From Thermoplasmatota archaeon (GTDB lineage: Archaea; Thermoplasmatota; Thermoplasmata; Thermoplasmatales; GCA-001856825): DNA of 52,498 bases. Made by a program: the position numbers and the translations under genes. The notes beneath the pieces were generated by a model. That model was not told where the DNA came from. It saw only the letters and a list, made by a program, of their open reading frames with translations, and did no database searches. Below are positions 50,212-52,498 of this stretch, piece after piece (positions within the stretch are counted from its first letter, which is position 1; each line of letters starts with the position of its first letter). Location of the stretch: NCBI GenBank assembly GCA_023381415.1, contig JAMCUN010000003.1, forward strand, positions 1 to 52,498, written 5' to 3'.

Positions 50212-51202
50212 AGAGCCAGCATGCCACCTCCCTGCCATCCTTCTGCGCCTTTAGTTCCGGTATTTTGCTCCTGCAAACGTCATTTGCAAACTGGCACCTG
50301 GGATGGAAAGCGCACCCTGATGGTAGATGCCTCAGGTCAGGAGGAGCACCGGACGACACCTTAAGCGTTCCCTCGTTCACATACCCCTCAGGGACGGAGT
50401 TCTTTAGCATGGTCGTGTACGGGTGCAGCGGTTTCTTGAGTACATCCTTCATGCTGCCGCTCTCCACAACCTTCCCCGCGTACATCACATATACCCTGTC
50501 GCACATGTATGCAGCGACCTCGAGGTCGTGGGTAATGAGGAGGATGCTTGACAGTATCTCCTTCTTTAGGCTCATGATCAGGCCTATTATCCTCCTCTGC
50601 ACTATCAGGTCAAGACCAGTAGTTGGCTCGTCAAGGATAAGCAGATTCGGTTTCTGAACCAGTACCATTGCTATTGAGACGCGTTGCCTCATACCACCAG
50701 AGAGCTGGTGAGGGTAGACGTTTAGGACACCATCCACATCCCTTATCATGACTTCCCTCAGGCTGTTCCTAATTAGCGCTTCCTTCTCCTTCTTCTCCAT
50801 CTTGGGCTCCGCAATATTCACAGCCTCTTCCATCTGGTCGTGAACGGAATAAACTGGATTGAGGGATGTCAGCGGCTCCTGAAAAATCATGTTTATGCCT
50901 TTTCCCCTGAAATTTGCCTTTCCGTCACTTGAAGGCAGGATCTCCTTCCCCTGGAACAAGACGATCCCACCTGTTATCCTTGCCGGGGGTATGTCCAGCA
51001 CCCCTATTATTGCCTGGGCGAGGGTCGATTTCCCTGATCCGCTTTCTCCTACCACCCCGACGACCTCCTCTTTGCCTACCCTTATAGATACGTCCCTGAG
51101 GACCTCAACTGACCTGTCCACTGTTTCGAAGTTGACTGTGAGACCCCTTACTTCCAGAAGGTTCGAGCTCAAGTTATCTTTAGGGGGAGTAGGCACAAAC
51201 AT
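50204..51202 (-). CDS. Oligopeptide-type ABC transporter ATPase (OppD/DppD-like)
   Basis: A 332-residue ATPase. Walker A is GESGSGKSTLAQ, the Q-loop is MIFQEPLTSLNPVYSV, the signature is QLSGGMRQRVSIAM and Walker B is LLILDEPTTGLD. The C-terminal Cys-containing HPY-type domain reads PSGCAFHPRCQFANDVC. It pairs with the OppF-like ATPase to power a peptide or related importer. Its start lies 10 bases after the stop of the saccharopine-dehydrogenase-like gene, so the three genes probably form an operon. Confidence 0.92.
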   Translation of the reverse strand: MFVPTPPKDNLSSNLLEVRGLTVNFETVDRSVEVLRDVSIRVGKEEVVGVVGESGSGKSTLAQAIIGVLDIPPARITGGIVLFQGKEILPSSDGKANFRGKGINMIFQEPLTSLNPVYSVHDQMEEAVNIAEPKMEKKEKEALIRNSLREVMIRDVDGVLNVYPHQLSGGMRQRVSIAMVLVQKPNLLILDEPTTGLDLIVQRRIIGLIMSLKKEILSSILLITHDLEVAAYMCDRVYVMYAGKVVESGSMKDVLKKPLHPYTTMLKNSVPEGYVNEGTLKVSSGAPPDLRHLPSGCAFHPRCQFANDVCRSKIPELKAQKDGREVACWLYE

Positions 51203-51212
51203 ATAAAGTGTC

Positions 51213-52364
51213 TCAGTTGGAATCGAACGCCTCCTCTGTCCTTATCTTTATATCCCTCTTGCCCAGTTCTGCAAAGAACGGCTTCACGGGGACTATCTGT
51301 TCTGGGGGCTTCACCCCTTTCCCTTTTATCACGCCTCCCATGATCATCTGGGCGGCTATCGAGCCTGGAACGCCCACCTCCTTCTGGGATGCAGATACCT
51401 TCCACTTCTCATCATACCTGAAATATGCCTTCATCTCGACTTTCTTCGACCTCCCTTCGTCCGTTCCCTTCGCAGTCACAACAGTCATTTCATAATCCAT
51501 TATCTGTATACTTTCTGGCGGAGAGAACATGTTCTGCGACTTCAGGAAGTCGAATAGGAATTCCCTAGGAACAACTTCAATCCCACCTGCCTTCACCTTA
51601 TCCTTCCCGCCAAACCCTATATCCGCAAGGAACTTGATTTTCTCTATGTCTGCACTTCCCTCCTTCCATTCCACGTACTTTATACCTTTCTCTGCGAAGC
51701 TTCCTGGAAGTGTCGCTATCTCCGAATGTATGGACCTGAAAATCTTGGCCTTCCCTATCTCCCATCCGAAGTCGTATTCCTCCATGTTGCAGAATGGATC
51801 TGACTCCACCACACTCCCGTCGAAATGAACTGCCTTGAATGTCAGTTCATCAAAAAGTGTCGCGGGTGACCAGGTGAAGAACAGCTTTGGGTAGTTCGTC
51901 TTGTCGATCCACCCATCCCTGATAACAATTTCATCGACCCTGTCAAGCTTGCTCACTGCATAGCTGGCCATCATGTTGGATATCCCCGGTTGGGCCCCCA
52001 TTCCGACGATCGCGAGAAGACCGGCATCCTTGTACTCCTGGTCTAGGTTGAGCTGTTCCAGGGTCACCCTATATAAACCACCGAAGTCGATGTAGTTCGT
52101 CTTTGACTCCAATGCTGCCTTCATTATTTTTATATTGTGATAATATTGCACAGCATTTATAACGACGTCCGATCCCTTCAGCACCCTGACCAGCGTCTCT
52201 TTGTCGTTAACGTCCAGCTTCACGAATTTCACCCTGGGGTCGTTGAATTCGAGGTTTTTGACCTGATCCCCGACTATTATTTCGTCTATTTTATTATTAT
52301 TTAGTAAATCAAATACCGCACATCTGCCAGTTAAACCCATTCCTCCTAGTACAACGGCTTTCAC
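51213..52364 (-). CDS. Saccharopine-dehydrogenase-family protein
   Basis: A 383-residue Rossmann-fold oxidoreductase. The N-terminus has VLGGMGLTGRCAVFDLL (cofactor-binding loop), then DVVINAVQYYHN, NYIDFGGLY and VGMGAQPGISNMMA, typical of the saccharopine/lysine dehydrogenase family. It may act on lysine, saccharopine, carboxynorspermidine or a related amino acid. The start is GTG at 52364; TTTATATTTATC at about 52381-52392 on the minus strand lies at leaderless distance. It leads an operon with two Opp-type ATPases. Confidence 0.88.
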   Translation of the reverse strand: MKAVVLGGMGLTGRCAVFDLLNNNKIDEIIVGDQVKNLEFNDPRVKFVKLDVNDKETLVRVLKGSDVVINAVQYYHNIKIMKAALESKTNYIDFGGLYRVTLEQLNLDQEYKDAGLLAIVGMGAQPGISNMMASYAVSKLDRVDEIVIRDGWIDKTNYPKLFFTWSPATLFDELTFKAVHFDGSVVESDPFCNMEEYDFGWEIGKAKIFRSIHSEIATLPGSFAEKGIKYVEWKEGSADIEKIKFLADIGFGGKDKVKAGGIEVVPREFLFDFLKSQNMFSPPESIQIMDYEMTVVTAKGTDEGRSKKVEMKAYFRYDEKWKVSASQKEVGVPGSIAAQMIMGGVIKGKGVKPPEQIVPVKPFFAELGKRDIKIRTEEAFDSN

Positions 52365-52498
52365 ATGCTATATTAAAATAGATAAATATAAACATTTTCC
52401 TGATTCATAAAAAATTTTGTAATAAACTGAATTATATTTTGAAAAATTTTAAAGGAAAATGGGCTCGAGAAAAAATAATATACCCCACAGGAATATCA

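Noticed and set aside
1-52498. CRISPR array or cas genes
   Set aside because: No regularly spaced direct repeats and no Cas-like protein were seen anywhere in the window.

Overview
The window reads as a chromosome segment of a Thermoplasmata archaeon, most likely of the Thermoplasmatales (inference). The signs are archaeal TATA boxes lying 23-28 bases upstream of many start codons (leaderless transcripts), heavy use of AGG/AGA for arginine and ATA for isoleucine, a complex I operon without the NADH-input subunits, a three-gene proton-translocating transhydrogenase, MenA-type and geranylgeranyl-type prenyl enzymes, and a small Cys-rich protein resembling Thermoplasma Ta0938.

Layout. Bases 1-108 hold the 3' end of an unrecognised gene. 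Bases 170-10143 are one tightly overlapping plus-strand operon: nuoABCDHI, a split nuoJ (two genes), nuoKLMN, and two small charged proteins of unknown function. Next comes a lipid/quinone/flavin section on the minus strand (small zinc-binding protein, UbiX, polyprenyl diphosphate synthase), a GNAT protein, and a heme-oxygenase-fold protein paired with a Cys-rich partner. A tRNA-Leu(UAG) at 13998-14082 marks the edge of an AT-rich, gene-poor stretch (14083-18035) with a transposase relic and one large STAND-type regulatory ATPase.

From 18036 to 29088 there is a mixture: an unrecognised 432-residue protein, an Lrp regulator divergent from an amino-acid permease/histidinol-dehydrogenase operon, a HAD hydrolase, an MFS transporter, a MetF-like protein, a NifX/NifB-like protein and a two-gene ABC exporter. 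From 29136 to 42739 the genes look catabolic: SDR, aldehyde dehydrogenase, HpcH/HpaI aldolase and aminotransferase, then two copies of a cyclase-family hydrolase/APC permease cassette flanking a cupin, an OsmC protein and an aminoadipate/kynurenine-type aminotransferase, followed by homoserine dehydrogenase and a PuuE-like (allantoinase/cyclic imidase-type) deacetylase-fold hydrolase.

From 42834 to the end: transhydrogenase pntA1-pntA2-pntB, a metallo-beta-lactamase-fold hydrolase, a TIGR01777-type epimerase, a MenA/UbiA prenyltransferase, a second Lrp regulator, and an operon of a saccharopine-dehydrogenase-like protein with two oligopeptide-type ABC ATPases but no permeases in view.

How the parts fit: complex I, MenA, UbiX, the polyprenyl synthase and the transhydrogenase together describe a quinone-based membrane redox system. 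The permeases, aminotransferases, dehydrogenases and Lrp regulators describe an organism living on peptides, amino acids and related small organic compounds. The most unusual feature is the duplicated hydrolase-permease cassette, whose enzyme copies are nearly alike while the permeases have diverged.
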